Assembly (NCBI RefSeq): GCF_000988165.1
Contig: NW_020169338.1
Coordinates: forward strand, 1-36,304
Direction of reading: 5' to 3'
Length of the DNA: 36,304 bases
Source: Vairimorpha ceranae
Taxonomy: Eukaryota; Microsporidia; Nosematidae
Shown here piece after piece: positions 16,097-25,827 of the stretch. Numbering within the stretch: position 1 is the first letter of the stretch; each line of letters starts with the position of its first letter. The notes beneath the pieces are model-generated. The model saw nothing but the letters and a program-made list of their open reading frames with translations. It was not told where the DNA came from and did no database searches. Position numbers and translations under genes: made by a program.

Positions 16097-17998
16097 ATGA
16101 CAAGTTATATGGATTTATTAATAGAAAAAATAAATGAACTACAAGATATTTGCAATGAAACGAATATACAGAATAATATAGAACTACCACAAATAGTGGT
16201 TATCGGCAGTCAAAGTTCAGGTAAGTCAAGTGTATTAGAAAATATTATTGGTCGAGATATTTTACCTAGAGGAACAGGAATAGTTACAAAAAGACCTCTT
16301 GTTTTACAGTTGATTTACAATCGTTCAGAAGATTATGCAATTTTTAATCATTTACCAAAAAAAAAGTTTTTTAATTTTGAAGAAGTAAAAAATGAAATTT
16401 TAAATGAGACACAGCGAATTCTAAAATCAAAAAACGATGTTTCTAATATTCCAATTACCCTTAAATTTTATTCAAGTAAAGTTTTGACACTAACCCTAGT
16501 AGATTTGCCAGGTCTTGTAAGAGTACCGACAAATAATCAACCAAAGGATATTTGTTCAAAAATATATGAAATGTGTAAAAAATATGTGTCAAATAAAAAT
16601 GCCTTAATTTTAGCAGTATCTGCAGCCAATGCAGATATATCGAATTCTGATGCATTGCAACTAGCCAGAGAAGTTGATCCTAGTTATGAAAGAACTATCG
16701 GCGTACTTACTAAAATTGATCTAATGGACCAAGGAACAGACGTTATTGATATATTGGCAGGTAGGTTGATTAAATTAAATCTTGGGTTTGTGCCCGTAGT
16801 AAACAGAGGACAGTCAGATATAGATAAGAAAAAGGATATTATGACTGCTTTAGTAGATGAAATGTCATTTTTTGAGAATCACCCGGCTTATAAAAAGAAT
16901 AAGAATTATTGTGGTACAAAATTTTTAGTATCTAAACTTCATACTATTCTTCATGAACACATTAAATACTGTTTACCTGAGTTACAAGAAAATATTAATA
17001 GTTCAATACTTGAATTACAGAAAAGTTTAGATGATTTGGGATGCGTAAATTTATCACCAAGAGAACAATTAATGAAAATTATTAATGATGTATCAAAGAA
17101 GTTTAATAATACCTTAAAAGGCAACTTTGACTCTAAAAATAATGAACTAATAGGTGGCGCAAGGATTAATTATACATTTAATAGTCATTTTGCAAGTTTT
17201 GTAAATCTTATAGATCCTTTAGAAAATTTTAATGATGAAGAAATACGAGCTCTGCTCTACAATTCTAATGGATCATCATCCAATATTTTATTTTCGCACA
17301 CTGCGTTTGAACAATTAGCCAAATCGTCGATAAAATTATTAAAACCCCACTCCATTAAATTAATAACGATAATTTTTAACGAATTGGTGCGTATAATTAA
17401 TACAATAGTAGGTTCTAGTGTAGTATCAAGATATCCAGCATTGAATGATATGATATCTACATCACTAATAAAAATGTTTAAAGAGAATGCAGAATCTACT
17501 ACCAAGCTTGTTGATTCATTTATAGAGTGGAATATTTCTTATATTACGACTAGACATCCTGATTTTTTGAGATGGTCTGATATAATGATGAATAATTACG
17601 AAGGACACAATATTGATTTAATGAAAACTGAAAGGATTGATTTTTATAAAGATATGGATAAGAAAGTAACACTTGACTCTATTCCTTCTGTACTAAAACT
17701 ACACGGAAAAACGTCTTATCAAGAAAGCGTAGAAATAGGAATTATTAAATCAATGGTAGTTTCCTATTTTGATATAATAAAAAAGATAGTAATTGATCAG
17801 GTACCTAAAGCTATAATGCACGAGCTTGTAAATAAATCAGAGAATAAAATTCAAGAGCGTTTGTTTCTCGAAATTTACGAAAAACCCAATTTAGACGAAG
17901 TGATGTCAGAATCTTCGGAGGTAGTTAATAAAAGGGTAAAGTTAAAAACAACTATTAAGGCACTTAAACAAGCGTATGATTTAATATGTTCGTTATAA
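16097..17998 (+). CDS. Dynamin-related GTPase (Vps1/Dnm1 type)
   Basis: This large GTPase assembles into rings on membranes and drives fission of vesicles, endosomes or organelles. The 633-residue protein has the dynamin GTPase domain at about 1-290. The P-loop G-S-Q-S-S-G-K-S-S is at 37-45, switch I R-G-T-G-I-V-T at 58-64 (Thr64), D-L-P-G at 136-139, T-K-I-D at 205-208 and N-R-G-Q-S-D at 236-241. The middle/stalk region follows. The last 100 residues form the GTPase effector domain (S-M-V-V-S-Y-F-D-I-I-K-K ... P-K-A-I-M-H). No PH domain or proline-rich tail is present, as in yeast Vps1 and Dnm1. At 630 residues it is slightly shorter than those (about 700-750), because the stalk insert is reduced. 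Sequence alone does not separate a Vps1 from a Dnm1 role. No CCC block precedes the ATG. Confidence 0.94.
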   Translation: MTSYMDLLIEKINELQDICNETNIQNNIELPQIVVIGSQSSGKSSVLENIIGRDILPRGTGIVTKRPLVLQLIYNRSEDYAIFNHLPKKKFFNFEEVKNEILNETQRILKSKNDVSNIPITLKFYSSKVLTLTLVDLPGLVRVPTNNQPKDICSKIYEMCKKYVSNKNALILAVSAANADISNSDALQLAREVDPSYERTIGVLTKIDLMDQGTDVIDILAGRLIKLNLGFVPVVNRGQSDIDKKKDIMTALVDEMSFFENHPAYKKNKNYCGTKFLVSKLHTILHEHIKYCLPELQENINSSILELQKSLDDLGCVNLSPREQLMKIINDVSKKFNNTLKGNFDSKNNELIGGARINYTFNSHFASFVNLIDPLENFNDEEIRALLYNSNGSSSNILFSHTAFEQLAKSSIKLLKPHSIKLITIIFNELVRIINTIVGSSVVSRYPALNDMISTSLIKMFKENAESTTKLVDSFIEWNISYITTRHPDFLRWSDIMMNNYEGHNIDLMKTERIDFYKDMDKKVTLDSIPSVLKLHGKTSYQESVEIGIIKSMVVSYFDIIKKIVIDQVPKAIMHELVNKSENKIQERLFLEIYEKPNLDEVMSESSEVVNKRVKLKTTIKALKQAYDLICSL

Positions 17999-18054
17999 TA
18001 AATTTACTTACTTTTTAAAAGCTGTAACAATTAAATAATTTTTTTTAATTAATA

Positions 18055-18819
18055 TTATTTTATTGATTTTTTTTGAGAATGCCAAATATCTCTTTTATAG
18101 TAATTTATATCTAATTTTAGATTATAAATTACATCTTCCAATAGTCTTGCTCTTATTACAGATAAGGAAGCTGTTTGACCTAGGTTTACATGTACTATAT
18201 GTAAATGTAAATGTTCATAAGTAGGCTTATAATGAAAAAACAATATAACATCTTTATATTCCAATTTAAAATGTTTTAGTTGATCAATAATAACTGAACG
18301 TGCTTCTTCTAAAAGAGTAACATCTGAAATGTCTCTTATAGATCTAAGATTAGCATCTTTGAATACTAATAGAAGTTGAATATCATCTGTAGAAAGTTCT
18401 GTCCATTTGTAGTTAGGCATAAGTATAAATTTATCATCCTCGTAGTATCTAAATTTTTCTTCTTTTCCAGATAAAATATTTTCAATCCATACAACAGGTT
18501 CATTTGTCCTTTTCGCGATGTAATCATCGTACGTTTCCTTACAAAATTCCATTTTTGAAGTGTATTTGACGAAATATTTCTGAGTGGCTGGCCAAATTAA
18601 ACGAAATTTTAGATCTACCTTAGCTTTTACAGTGTAAGCGTAATAAATATCGTTATGTAGTTTAAGTTCTACATCTTCCTTAATAACGTCTAAAAATTCA
18701 TCTTGCAGAACCGATTTTTTAGGGAAAATACAAATAGCTGGTTCATTCTTTATTGTTCCTGTATAAACTACATTTTCAGACTCCAAAGTGACAGCATCCA
18801 CTTTAAACTGTTTTATCAT
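18055..18819 (-). CDS. Scavenger mRNA-decapping enzyme DcpS (HIT family)
   Basis: DcpS hydrolyses the m7GpppN cap fragment left after exosome-type 3'-5' mRNA decay, releasing m7GMP. The 254-residue protein has a divergent N-terminal swapped-dimer domain (about 1-95). Next comes W-I-E-N-I-L-S-G-K-E-E (111-121), the F-I-L-M-P-N-Y-K-W segment (131-139) and L-R-S-I-R-D-I (158-164). The HIT motif is Y-E-H-L-H-L-H-I-V-H at 201-210, with His203, His205 and His207 forming H-x-H-x-H. The preceding H-Y-K-P-T (196-200) and the C-terminal L-L-E-D-V-I-Y-N-L are characteristic of DcpS and set it apart from Hint or Fhit proteins. It is shorter than the human enzyme (337 aa) through a smaller N-terminus. CCCC (18824-18827) lies 4 nt before the ATG. 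It converges with dynamin with only 56 bp between the stops. Confidence 0.92.
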   Translation of the reverse strand: MIKQFKVDAVTLESENVVYTGTIKNEPAICIFPKKSVLQDEFLDVIKEDVELKLHNDIYYAYTVKAKVDLKFRLIWPATQKYFVKYTSKMEFCKETYDDYIAKRTNEPVVWIENILSGKEEKFRYYEDDKFILMPNYKWTELSTDDIQLLLVFKDANLRSIRDISDVTLLEEARSVIIDQLKHFKLEYKDVILFFHYKPTYEHLHLHIVHVNLGQTASLSVIRARLLEDVIYNLKLDINYYKRDIWHSQKKSIK

Positions 18820-18823
18820 TTTA

Positions 18824-18827
18824 GGGG
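18824..18827 (-). promoter_or_regulatory. CCC motif of DcpS
   Basis: The coding strand reads ACCCCTAAAATG directly before the start codon. Confidence 0.55.
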
Positions 18828-19346
18828 TAAAAATTTAAGATTAACAATTAATGTTCAACAACATATCTTAGATTAAATATAAAGCTGTCAAGGCTTTTAA
18901 TTAACAAATTTAAAGAAACCAAACATTTTAATTTTTTCGGTATAAAAAAGAATAAATTTTTTAAAAAATAATGAGGATAATAAATCAAAAAAATACTTTT
19001 TTGTTAGTAAATTTTTAAATTTAAATATTAATTACTATAAGTATCCCATGCAATAATAAAACAATCTCTTTTTTTCTATCACTTGCGTTCTATGAAAATA
19101 TTTTTTATATTTTACAAATTTAAAAAATATAATTGCTTATTAAGTACTTAAATCAGTCTGTTTGTTATTAAACTGCCTTGTTGTACCACAGAAAATATTT
19201 ACAAAACATAAAATTTATAAAACAGTTAAGATATTAAAATAATATTACAATTCTTAAAATACAAATTATTATTTACTAATCTCCTTAAAATTTTTATATT
19301 TGAATAAACCAATCATCTTATTTTTTAAATATAAATTTATCTTTAA
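18828..19346. other. Divergent intergenic region DcpS/Dsk2
   Basis: This 520-bp AT-rich stretch must hold upstream control of both genes. Beyond the CCC and GGG blocks at its edges I see no repeat, RNA gene or coding stretch. Confidence 0.4.
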
Positions 19347-19351
19347 GGGCC
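19347..19351 (+). promoter_or_regulatory. GGGCC motif of Dsk2
   Basis: GGGCC lies 10 nt before the ATG at 19362. It appears to be the GGG variant of the start-proximal signal. Confidence 0.45.
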
Positions 19352-19361
19352 TCACTAAACA

Positions 19362-20102
19362 ATGAAAATTAGAATAATTATAAGACATCATACAACTAAT
19401 TACACTCTAGAGATTAATAAAACAGATACAGTAGCAAATCTAAAAGATAAAATATATAACATTGTACATGTAGATCCTAAGAGTCAGATACTGTACTATA
19501 ATGAGAAATATTTGACAGATGATAAAAAACCAATAGAATCTTTTGACATAAAAGAAGATTCTATTATATTTTTAAGAGAAGAAAAACAAAAAAATATTGG
19601 ACTTTTTAATCCTCAACACATGAAGTCAATGTTGGAGATGATGCCACAAATGAAAGAACAAATGGAAGATAACCCACAGTTACAAGCTATGATGAATAGT
19701 TCTAGTTTCCAGGAAGAAATGGTAAACATGAGCACAGATCCAAATTATTTAAAAGAACAGATGAAAAATTTTGATTTAACTGTTTCTAGATTAGAAAATA
19801 TGCCTGGAGGATTTAATATGATAAATTCTATGATGAAAGATGTACAGGACCCAATGCTTGGTGCTTTTACCGACAGCTTAAGAAATAAATCTTATAAAGA
19901 AGGTGGAATGATAAAGACACCCATTACAGAACCCTTGCCTGGAAAGTTTAATAAGCAAAATTTATTGTTAAAATACAGAGAAGAACTAGCACTTTTAAGA
20001 GCAATGGGATTTGAAAATCCTAAAAATAATTTATCTGCACTAGTAGCATGTCATGGAGATGTAGTTGAAACAATAGAACATTTAAAAAATAAAAATGAAT
20101 AA
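19362..20102 (+). CDS. Dsk2/ubiquilin proteasome shuttle (UBL-STI1-UBA)
   Basis: Dsk2/ubiquilin proteins carry ubiquitinated clients to the proteasome: the UBL domain binds the proteasome and the UBA domain binds ubiquitin. The 246-residue protein has a UBL domain at about 1-74 (K-D-K-I-Y-N-I ... Q-I-L-Y-Y-N-E-K-Y-L). A methionine-rich STI1-type region is at about 85-170 (H-M-K-S-M-L-E-M-M-P-Q-M ... L-Q-A-M-M-N), which holds hydrophobic clients in the family. The C-terminal UBA at about 205-244 has L-L-R-A-M-G-F-E-N, the M-G-F loop that contacts ubiquitin, and L-V-A-C-H-G-D-V. Yeast Dsk2 is 373 aa; here the linkers and one STI1 repeat are shortened. The gene is divergent from DcpS and convergent with the IQGAP-like gene. 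Confidence 0.92.
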   Translation: MKIRIIIRHHTTNYTLEINKTDTVANLKDKIYNIVHVDPKSQILYYNEKYLTDDKKPIESFDIKEDSIIFLREEKQKNIGLFNPQHMKSMLEMMPQMKEQMEDNPQLQAMMNSSSFQEEMVNMSTDPNYLKEQMKNFDLTVSRLENMPGGFNMINSMMKDVQDPMLGAFTDSLRNKSYKEGGMIKTPITEPLPGKFNKQNLLLKYREELALLRAMGFENPKNNLSALVACHGDVVETIEHLKNKNE

Positions 20103-20140
20103 TTTTTACAAAAAATATGTAAATTAAAAAATTACACTTT

Positions 20141-20268
20141 AAAAATAAAGCATTTTTAAAAATATAGAATTTTTATAGTTAAAAACAAAGCATTTTAAAA
20201 ATATAGAATTTTTATAGTTAAAAACAAAGCATTTTTAAAAATATAGAGTTCTTGTAGTTTTGAACAAG
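20141..20268. repeat. Tandem repeat, 40-bp unit, about three copies
   Basis: The unit CATTTTTAAAAATATAGAAT plus the following TTTTATAGTTAAAAACAAAG repeats at 20151-20190 and 20191-20229 (39 bp, one T fewer). A more diverged copy covers 20230-20268, and a 10-bp partial precedes the first. It fills the space between the convergent stops of Dsk2 and IQGAP. Confidence 0.85.
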
Positions 20269-20298
20269 TTATATGCTTTTTTAATAAAATAATAAATT

Positions 20299-23181
20299 TT
20301 AATTAGAAATCAAATACTTCTCATTTAAAAGTTGTATAAAATTTTCAGTATTAAAACTACAAATATCGGGAATGGCGAAAGAATTGTTTTTGAATTTTTT
20401 TAGCGCTAAAACATCTTCAAATCTGAAATTGTAAGGACTAGAAATTAATAAGTCATTAATGTATACCTCAAGACCAAACATAAGTGGTTTATCACTCGTT
20501 ATTATAAAATAAACATCTCGTAAATCAGGAATTTCAAACATTTGATCAAGAACCTTCCTTTTTAATAATTCCGTAGCAGTAAAACAATAGGATCCATATA
20601 TACTCTCTTTACTTAATTTAACAATAAGACTATTAGAATCATATCTAACCTTTTTAATAGCCATTCTGCTACAATAAGAATCAATATAATCATCATATTC
20701 TATAATTTTAGCATCTAAATAGTCCTCCTTTGTCAATAAATTATTATAAGTCAATTCGTTAAGCTTTAATTCTCTACTTCTTTCTAAAGAGAAAAATCTT
20801 AAGGATATAATATCTTGAGCTAATAAGCCTAATATCTCAGAATACAAGTTAGATTTACTGACAATTCCTTTTTCTTCTAAAAATTTCAAATCTTCACGAA
20901 GACCATCTTTCAAGTCTTCAATGTTATCAAATTCAATGTAATTTTCTGAAGGAACATTTAACATTTGAACTTCTTGTTCATACAACATTCTTTCCTCTTC
21001 AGTAGTATTTCCTAAAATTAGTTCTAAAACATTTCTTCCTTTGCATATTTTAATTAGTACAAGAAGATTCTTCTTAGTTTTTTTAATATAATTATCAACT
21101 GCTAGTTCTCTGCCATCTACTTGATTAACCCAATCAGAATTCAAAAAACTAAATGTTAATATAACATTTTCATCTTCAGATATAGATTCTAAATCTGCTA
21201 GTAAGTCTGAAGTAAATAAGTCTTGATTTTCAAATACAACTGAAATAATTCCATTTACAACACGAACTGGTAAATAAATCATAGATTTCTGAACTCGCAC
21301 CAACTCATCAAGAGATTCTAATTGAAAGTAATATTCTAATGATTGTACTTTTGTTATTAACTCAAGAGTGTTACAATACTTATTGCATGTTTCTTTAAGA
21401 AAATCATAAATTGGTAGATAAACAGTCATATCCTCAGAAATCACATTAATATCATTTTCTGCACTAAACTTACTTATAAACCAAGAAATTAAATTTATTA
21501 ATTTATAAGCTTTGTTTCGTACAGCCGAGGAAATTTTAAATCTCGAGTCAAATACATCACCAGCAAGAATAAAAGGATATATAAAATCTTTTAAAAAAAA
21601 TTCTGTTCCTGTTTCTTTTAAATAATATCTCAATATAAAAGGAATATTATTTACATTATTTTGTATAAAATCAAATATAGATTTTAAAACTCCTCTCAAT
21701 ACACTTAGACGTGTTTGATATAATTCCATAACTCTTTTGTTTTCTAATGCTTCATCAAGACTTTTTACAGTATTAAATAACTGCTTGTAAATTTCCGTAG
21801 GATTGCATTCAATTTCAACATTTTCTAAATTTTTAACAATAGAAAATAATGCTTGTTTAAAATATTCTCCTTCTTTAGATATTCTAAAATAATTTACCAT
21901 CATGCGATAACTGACATCGTTAAAAGTTTGCAAGCTCATGTCAACATTTTCAATATTAGATAATCTATACTGCAAATGTACTTCCATTACTAACTTAATA
22001 AATAAAAATTCTTCTTTCTTTCCATAAACATTGTTAAAAAGAGGTAATATGACAGTACTAATAAAATTCTCTTTATCTTCAACTTTAAAAAGTAAATTAG
22101 ATAATACATCAGGATTGGTTTGTAAATATTGTAAAAGTGATTGTATTGGTTTCAAGTTAAAATTTTCATCAACAGATTTCTTGTAAGTAATTTTGTAAAG
22201 ATCCAATTTATTTTTAATCATAAGTCGTATTCTAGATTCAATATCTTCAAGATAAACCTCTTTACGGTAAATTTCTTTCAATTTATCATTAATTTTAGTA
22301 TGAAAATCATCAATAGATTTTTCCTTAACCATTTCTTGCGATTTTCTAAAAAATATAAACATAAACTTTCTAATATCATAAACAGACACATTGGTGTGAT
22401 AATAAATATCATCAAAGGCTTTCGCATACAGAAATGATTTAAATTTTAAACATATCTTATCATTAAAAGATAAATTTATATTTTTAGATTGTTCTTCATC
22501 CCTTTGAATATTTTCAATAATTAAATTTTCTTCTTCTAAGAGTTCTGTCCTTATTTTATTTTTCACAACTTCTAAATCTTCTTCTTCATCTGAGTCTTTG
22601 TGACTAGCAATATCCTTTTGTATATTATCAAATCTTGGCATTTTAACATTTAATAATTCACTATCCATTCTTTCTATGTCTTCAGATTTAAATACCTTTC
22701 CTGCAGCACTAACAATTCCACCAGTCATACCTTTATCTCTTAAATAGTGTGCTAAGGCGTGGATACAATAGACAACCTTTGGAAAATTTTTCTTCTCATA
22801 TAAATCAATTACTTCAAAATAAAAATATTTAGGTAGTCCAATATCCTTAAGACTTTTTAAAAAAAAGTTAATGTTATCAGTATGTCTATATTGCAGTGTA
22901 TTATCTATAAAAATAGAACCCACACTAACAGGAGAATAATGCTTAGCCACTTCTGCAAGAAAAACACCTTTCCTCATCTCTTCCTCAAATTCTTCAAAAG
23001 ATTCAGGCAGAACTGTAATTTCACCAATCCAATTTTTTGCTTCTTCTAATCTACAAAGATAGTCATAAGTAATTGTATTCAGTCTTTGTGTATCCATTTC
23101 TTCTGCAGTAATACATGTATCTGTACCTAATCGCTGATGAACGTTAATTATATTTTTTTTCAATTCTTCTTTCTTTTCCAT
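20299..23181 (-). CDS. IQGAP-like protein (CH + RasGAP-related + RasGAP C-terminal)
   Basis: IQGAPs scaffold actin at the cell cortex and the cytokinetic ring and bind Rho-family GTPases. The 960-residue protein has a calponin-homology domain at about 36-150. This includes A-K-N-W-I-G-E, R-K-G-V-F-L-A-E-V-A-K, and F-F-L-K-S-L-K-D-I-G-L-P then L-Y-E-K-K-N-F-P-K-V-V, the IQGAP-type CH pattern. A charged coil follows at about 200-250. A RasGAP-related domain covers about 340-650 (L-L-Q-Y-L-Q-T-N-P-D-V-L, I-P-F-I-L-R-Y-Y-L-K-E, F-I-Y-P-F-I-L-A-G-D). The RasGAP C-terminal domain covers about 770-900. IQ motifs and the WW region of IQGAP1 (1,657 aa) are absent, as is the yeast Iqg1 length (1,495 aa). 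I see no Arg finger in the expected place, in line with IQGAPs that bind but do not activate GTPases. CCC at 23186-23188 lies 4 nt before the ATG. Confidence 0.88.
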   Translation of the reverse strand: MEKKEELKKNIINVHQRLGTDTCITAEEMDTQRLNTITYDYLCRLEEAKNWIGEITVLPESFEEFEEEMRKGVFLAEVAKHYSPVSVGSIFIDNTLQYRHTDNINFFLKSLKDIGLPKYFYFEVIDLYEKKNFPKVVYCIHALAHYLRDKGMTGGIVSAAGKVFKSEDIERMDSELLNVKMPRFDNIQKDIASHKDSDEEEDLEVVKNKIRTELLEEENLIIENIQRDEEQSKNINLSFNDKICLKFKSFLYAKAFDDIYYHTNVSVYDIRKFMFIFFRKSQEMVKEKSIDDFHTKINDKLKEIYRKEVYLEDIESRIRLMIKNKLDLYKITYKKSVDENFNLKPIQSLLQYLQTNPDVLSNLLFKVEDKENFISTVILPLFNNVYGKKEEFLFIKLVMEVHLQYRLSNIENVDMSLQTFNDVSYRMMVNYFRISKEGEYFKQALFSIVKNLENVEIECNPTEIYKQLFNTVKSLDEALENKRVMELYQTRLSVLRGVLKSIFDFIQNNVNNIPFILRYYLKETGTEFFLKDFIYPFILAGDVFDSRFKISSAVRNKAYKLINLISWFISKFSAENDINVISEDMTVYLPIYDFLKETCNKYCNTLELITKVQSLEYYFQLESLDELVRVQKSMIYLPVRVVNGIISVVFENQDLFTSDLLADLESISEDENVILTFSFLNSDWVNQVDGRELAVDNYIKKTKKNLLVLIKICKGRNVLELILGNTTEEERMLYEQEVQMLNVPSENYIEFDNIEDLKDGLREDLKFLEEKGIVSKSNLYSEILGLLAQDIISLRFFSLERSRELKLNELTYNNLLTKEDYLDAKIIEYDDYIDSYCSRMAIKKVRYDSNSLIVKLSKESIYGSYCFTATELLKRKVLDQMFEIPDLRDVYFIITSDKPLMFGLEVYINDLLISSPYNFRFEDVLALKKFKNNSFAIPDICSFNTENFIQLLNEKYLISN

Positions 23182-23185
23182 TTAT

Positions 23186-23188
23186 GGG
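23186..23188 (-). promoter_or_regulatory. CCC motif of the IQGAP-like gene
   Basis: The coding strand reads GCCCATAAATGG at the start codon. Confidence 0.55.
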
Positions 23189-23899
23189 CATAAAAATAAA
23201 AAAATAATTTATAGTTTAAATTTATGCAACAAACAAACTGTTAAAAGCCCTATTTTCTAGTAAACTTCCATAAAAATTTTAAATGTAAAGTTCGTAACAA
23301 GACATAAATAATACACGAATTTCTAAATAATTTAGATTTTGTTTTAATGGATATTTATTATTTATAATTAATTTTTTACACCAAAAATATTTTGAATTTT
23401 GGATAAGTTTATTAAAAAAAATTTAATTATTTTTTAATTAAACTTTTACAAAAGATAATTATTTTGAAAAAATAATCTGCCCTATAAGACTCCAAAAGTA
23501 GAATTAATTTTTAATAAAAAATACTTTTAAATCCACAATCTTCTATTGAATACTACAATAATTGTATTTATCGAGATATTATTTTATTTTATTTAATGTA
23601 AATAAAAATTAAATATAACGGTAAAATAATGGACAAAAGATATTTATAAATGAGATATAATATTATTAAAGTTAATATAACATTGAATTAAGTTTACTTT
23701 TAATGAAAAATAAAATAATATTTTATGAATGGTCCAAGCAAAGCATATAAGTTAGGTAATTAAAAAAAATAATATATAATGTTATTTTAAATAAATTTTC
23801 CTGATAGCTGTAATTCATTCTATATGTTAAAATGATAGATTTACAAATATTATTAATTTATAATTGAATCAGTTATAATGTCAATTTTGGATATTGTTT
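23189..23899. other. AT-rich spacer upstream of IQGAP-like gene
   Basis: About 700 bp of A/T-rich sequence, with no open frame that carries motifs and no CCC-ATG pair. Confidence 0.4.
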
Positions 23900-24805
23900 G
23901 ATATAATCATAGATTTTAAATTTTAACCCCATTTTTAACTTAAAAATACAAAATAGTCAATCATTTGTGTTTGGTAGAGTAAAAAAGCAACACACTTTAA
24001 AAATAAAAGAAATAAATTTTATAATCATTTTAAATTATATTCTTTTTCATTTTTATTTAAAAGAAATCTTAACAAGTTTTGATGTTCTATATCTAAAGGT
24101 AATTGTTCGTTTTACAGCATTCCAGTTTCCTTCAATAATATTTGTGTGAGTTTTTGCCTGCATATCAACAGAATTAACAGAATGATTTACGTCTTATGTA
24201 AATAAAATGTTAAGAAAGATCAGAATAACCTTTTCATCAGTCAGTATATATTGCAGAAGCATTAGAATATATTTGGTACAGAAGATTGTTACGGTTTCTT
24301 TATCTCTCTTATCCACTCGTTGTATTACAACACGTCTGTCGGCTCTACTCACCGCACAAACAATCCACACATCCTCCACAGGGTATCCTCTGTTAAACTT
24401 TTATTTTTCAAATTTCTTTCATCTACTTCTACAATAGAATTATTATTTTTAAAAGCATTTAGGTTTCTTACTTTTTTAAATGTCTTATTAAAGGTTTATT
24501 TACAAACATTTGATATTCTTTTTATTAAATATACTGGCACATGTTTAAGCCACAAATTAAGAATTTCGGTAATTGCTTCCACAGCCTTGATTATCTTCAA
24601 AAGTTAAGCCTTTCAGCAATAAATAATTTTTTACAAGCAAAGAAAGTACAAACTAGTCTATTTTTTTTGCTTGTGCAATTTTTAAAATCAACCATCTTTT
24701 TTATAATTATTATTTTTTTACATCCTTTTATCACTTCTGAAAAATTTTTAAATTTTTTCAATTTTATCATTTTTGAGGCTAAAATTTAAAATTTTTGATT
24801 ATTTC
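23900..24805 (-). mobile_element. Decayed Merlin-type element M4b
   Basis: This is a second copy of M4a in the same orientation. Ends are GATATAATCATAGATTTTAA at the left and, inverted, GAAATAATCAAAAATTTTAA at the right, continuing as TTTTA(A/G)CC. They form a terminal repeat of about 35-45 bp with mismatches. The ends are approximate. Confidence 0.6.
24060..24740 (-). pseudogene. Merlin-type transposase remnant (M4b)
   Basis: Readable islands on the minus strand are I-V-E-V-D-E-R (first Asp, about 24430-24450), V-W-I-V-C-A-V-S-R-A-D-R-R (24300-24380), L-T-D-E-K-V (second Asp, about 24235) and V-N-H-S-V-N-S-V with H-T-N-I-I-E-G-N-W-N-A-V-K (third residue Glu, about 24115-24185). All three catalytic residues can be seen, but several shifts and stops lie between them. 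M4 and M3 share the pattern H-T-N-x-I-E-G-x-W-N-A, so the families are related. Confidence 0.6.
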
Positions 24806-25827
24806 AAAAAATATCCCAAATCGACGTTTTCTACATAAATCAAAAAAACAACAATTATGTGTATCACCTGCGTTTTTCATTCATATTAAAAGTTTGTATT
24901 TATAGTTTTAAAAAGCTGCAACTTCCAAAAATTAAATAATGTTAAAAAACAAAATTTATTTCTACAGTAAATTTATTTTCTCAAAGCTAACAATTTTGTT
25001 AAGGATTACAAGTTTATTTTTTAAATTCAAAAAGTTTGATTATTTCTAAACTTTAACGTGAATAAAATTTTTTAATGGCAAAAAATGTATTTTAATCACA
25101 TCGTATGATATATGATTTATAGGTAATGTTGAACGTTAAAAATTATAAGTAAATCACATAACAGATTCAGATAAAACAGTCGGTAAGATCTAATAAACGA
25201 CGTTGATAAGTACAAAAAAATTAAAAATAAAATTTGACAGTTTTATTTATTACTTTTTTTTGTTATAAGCATATTTATGATAAACTTATTTTGGTATAAG
25301 TTATGCGCCTTTTTTCTTTCTTTTTCAAAAAGTTTTAGTATTTTTTTGAGAAACATTTATAAAATTTTTTTTTAATAAGATTAATTTCTTAAATCCAAAT
25401 TTCTTAATACAAATCAGTAAAAGCGTTGAAACAGTAGCGCGAGCAATTTTGTTTAGACAAAAAAATTATCTATAAAGTTACGTTACGATAGTTTTAAGAT
25501 TTTAGCTAAGTCTTTAATATTTAATTATTTTTTGAATTACTTAAAGATTTTTTTAACAATTTTTTTTATAAAATTTGTAATATTTTTATACATAGCTTTA
25601 CATTTTAATTAAATAATAAAATAAAATAAAATCTGTTGTATAAGAATGAAAAAATTTTGCATTGCTTTGTATTCTAATATAACAATTAAAAATAATTAAC
25701 CATAAAAATTGTATAAAATACATTAACTTTTGTCAAGAATAATATATTCATAATTACATAACTTATTTAGTTATATTATTACTTTTTGATTAACAAAAGA
25801 AAAAAAGTATTATTAAATAAAAAGTTT
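24806..25827. other. Long AT-rich spacer
   Basis: About 1 kb between M4b and the 3' end of the lysine-rich gene. I see no gene. A slightly GC-richer patch at 25410-25500 (GTAGCGCGAGCA) shows no clear fold. Confidence 0.4.

Noticed and set aside
22141..22437. Plus-strand open frame inside the IQGAP-like gene
   Set aside because: Antisense shadow without motifs or a start signal.
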